Below are positions 62,401 to 64,000 of a DNA stretch of 64,000 nt, piece after piece. This DNA is from Lingula anatina (lineage: Eukaryota; Brachiopoda; Lingulata; Lingulida; Lingulidae). The number at the start of each line of letters is the position of its first letter. The stretch's first letter is position 1. The position numbers were made by a program, and so were the translations under genes. Below the pieces are notes generated by a model. That model was not told the origin of the DNA. It ran no database searches and was given only the letters and a program-made list of their open reading frames with translations. The stretch is from NCBI RefSeq assembly GCF_001039355.2, contig NW_019776079.1:259692-323691 (forward strand), in the 5' to 3' direction.

Positions 62401-63929
62401 TCACAATTTGCATGCAACAACAAGTTTTTTGTTCGCGCCATGAAATCATGATTGGAGTCATTAGTTTGGGTGTTGACAGTCACATACCCATGGCTTGAGA
62501 TAACAAATGACTACTCAGCCATAAGGTCTGTATTTGACAAGTTTACCTGTCTTGTATTCTTTCGGCTGCATATCTTTAGGCTCAGAAAGGGAGTGAGTCA
62601 AAGTCCTATGTCGCATGTCACACTGCCAGGTAGGAAGAGGCTTCAAGTCAGGTTTACTAGGCTTGTGTCTCCTTGGATATGTAAAAGGGGGCTTGTTGCC
62701 ATTGGTTATATCACTGTTTGGAACAACCTGAGGCCTCCTAAATGAAGTGGGTTGGACATAGGTGGAATCAAACTGAATGCTGGTACCGGTAGGTCCTGAT
62801 TGTTGTGGATGCTTGCAAGGCTCTATAGGACGGTTCAAAGAGGTTGGTTTGACCTCACTTGTATTTTCACTGCTGTAGCTGTCTGGCTGATGATTGTTAG
62901 CTGTGCGTGCCAGGCCAACTTCCAGGGGTACAATACTGCCAGATTCTAAAGGAGCTAAGGCCATGTTTTCAGGCCCAGACAGGAAAGAGGTGACAGGAGG
63001 CAAACTTCCATTAGAACACACATGCAAGCTGTAATCACTAAGCAAAGGATCACCATAACTACTCAAATCATGCATCATTGCAATGTCTATGTCCATGTCT
63101 TGTTGTTGTTGTTGATGCTGCTGATGGTGATGTTGCTGCATACCTGAAACATCATTGCCCAGACTGTCCATCATAACATCACCATCACTGTCCACAGAGC
63201 TGCTGACTACACCCAACTGGTCTGGAGGAGAACTCCCCCGATGTTTTTTTCTCTTGGGTGGTATAGGTATTCCATCTTCACATGCTGGCCTGGCAAACTG
63301 ACCACTATGACATGTACAAGCTTCTGTGTGCTGCTGACCAGATGGAAGATAATTTAGTGATGAGCGATTTTCTTTTTGTTTCTTGATTTCTGAAACATAT
63401 CACAAGAATTCTTTTCTCAATTTTTTTTCTTAAACTGTGCAAATCAATGTTGATCAAATATAAGTTGAATATGATACCATGAACGGATGAAAAAATATGA
63501 ATTCAATGAACTCTGCATTAAAAATAATTCAAGTCACAGGACATGTCTATCAAACCTCTCCATCATTGGTAGTAAATTCTGAACAAAATTGCCTTCATCA
63601 TCAATCAACAGTTACACAGGAGAAAATATATTCTTTTCATAGCCGAGTGGTTCAAATGTTGATATTACAACATTGAAACTGTAAGCTTTATTTTTTAACA
63701 AATGTATTTGATGTCTCTCCCTCAGAGATGTCCTACCCCTTGCAACATAAGGTAGTCATGCACCCTCACCTGTGACAGAATCTTTCAGTATTTCAAAGAC
63801 ATCAGCCCGTTCCATATCATTGAATATGGCTAACATTTCATAAACTGTCATCTCTTGCCTCTCTGTACATAGCTTTTCAAATACTTTTATAGTATTGCTC
63901 CCATGATTTCGCTGAAGTGAATTAATATG
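59485..63929 (-). CDS. TRAF3IP2: Act1/CIKS-type SEFIR adaptor (TRAF3IP2 homologue), 5' end beyond the right edge
   Basis: Act1 docks on IL-17 receptors through SEFIR-SEFIR contacts and recruits TRAF proteins. Exons: 63770-63929, 62547-63389, (61814-61864, candidate), 60196-60380, 59485-59958; phases agree and the stop is a TGA at 59485-59487. The first visible exon reads HINSLQRNHGSNTIKVFEKL then MTVYEMLAIFNDMERADVFE, helical and death-fold-like. The large middle exon is disordered, with PPKRKKHRGS near its start and His/Gln runs. The SEFIR domain spans the last two exons: RKTRVLVTYTDDNE, FAVIMDINKREND, ILICISPKYRQEM, KRFIPVLFPNATKHDIPGWL and YRWPNEWMDL. It follows human Act1 closely and differs from IL-17 receptors, which carry a membrane segment. 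A serine-rich tail ends PRIKKENT. Confidence 0.92.
61433..61638. repeat. Inverted repeat, ~46-bp arms, Act1 intron
   Basis: Left arm 61433-61478 (attgttctgtgtagatcaat...) and right arm 61594-61638 (...attgatctacttagaacaat) are complementary with a few mismatches. The ~115-bp loop between them is AT-rich. Likely a small foldback element. Confidence 0.65.
61814..61864 (-). CDS. TRAF3IP2: Candidate 51-bp in-frame cassette exon of the Act1 gene
   Basis: On the minus strand a strong pyrimidine tract and acceptor (ttttttaaaag) precede 51 bp ending in a donor (acaacag/gtacat). Phase 1 in and phase 1 out, so it can be included or skipped. It would add 17 residues (EIPNMCMNETLSDCLTT) just before the SEFIR domain. 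Supported by splice signals and phase only. Confidence 0.5.
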
Positions 63930-64000
63930 CTAAAAAGAAAAAAAATACAATCAACCTTTAGCAAGGCCATTAACCGCCCATTTGCTCTTCAGCAAAAAAA

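Overview
This is animal nuclear DNA. It is AT-rich, the genes are split into many short exons with GT/AG introns, and the noncoding space is full of foldback MITEs, TIR-element relics, a tRNA-derived SINE and microsatellites. The gene content (one class II PI3-kinase, one nucleobindin, GATD1, COMMD9 and an Act1/CIKS-type SEFIR adaptor) and the repeat style suggest a bilaterian marine invertebrate, most likely a spiralian such as a mollusc, brachiopod or annelid. The species cannot be fixed from sequence alone. Exon models below were built by hand from splice signals, reading-frame phase and family similarity.

Layout. (1) 1-15495, minus strand: class II phosphoinositide 3-kinase (PIK3C2), 33 coding exons, running off the left edge inside its C-terminal C2 domain; a tRNA-Arg-like SINE, a piggyBac relic and a foldback element sit in its introns. 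(2) 17964-31501, plus strand: nucleobindin (NUCB), head-to-head with PIK3C2. It has a tandemly duplicated nesfatin-core exon, two EF-hands and a last exon encoding about 297 residues of HPGQFQQPP repeats and Q/A-rich sequence. One intron carries a ~4.3 kb element with long terminal inverted repeats. (3) 34845-39346, minus: GATD1. (4) 39989-40764, minus: a small disordered protein with a KEN box and a basic motif. (5) 41499-46401, plus: COMMD9, head-to-head with gene 4. (6) 47350-47853, minus, and 52682-53159, plus: two tiny secreted or membrane-anchored proteins with matching gene architecture, apparently paralogues. (7) 53160-59484: gene-poor, with a large foldback element and a Tc1-like transposase scrap. 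(8) 59485 to beyond 63929, minus: Act1/CIKS homologue (TRAF3IP2-like) with a death-fold-like N-terminal exon and a C-terminal SEFIR domain, its 5' end outside the window.

The genes do not form one pathway. PIK3C2 and COMMD9 belong to endosomal trafficking, nucleobindin is a secretory-pathway calcium-binding protein and the source of nesfatin peptides in vertebrates, and Act1 is the IL-17-receptor adaptor. The arrangement itself is notable: PIK3C2 head-to-head with NUCB matches human PIK3C2A-NUCB2 on 11p15.1, and the human orthologues of GATD1 and COMMD9 are also on 11p. The main novelty candidates are the duplicated nesfatin core and Q-rich tail of nucleobindin, and the pair of tiny anchored proteins.
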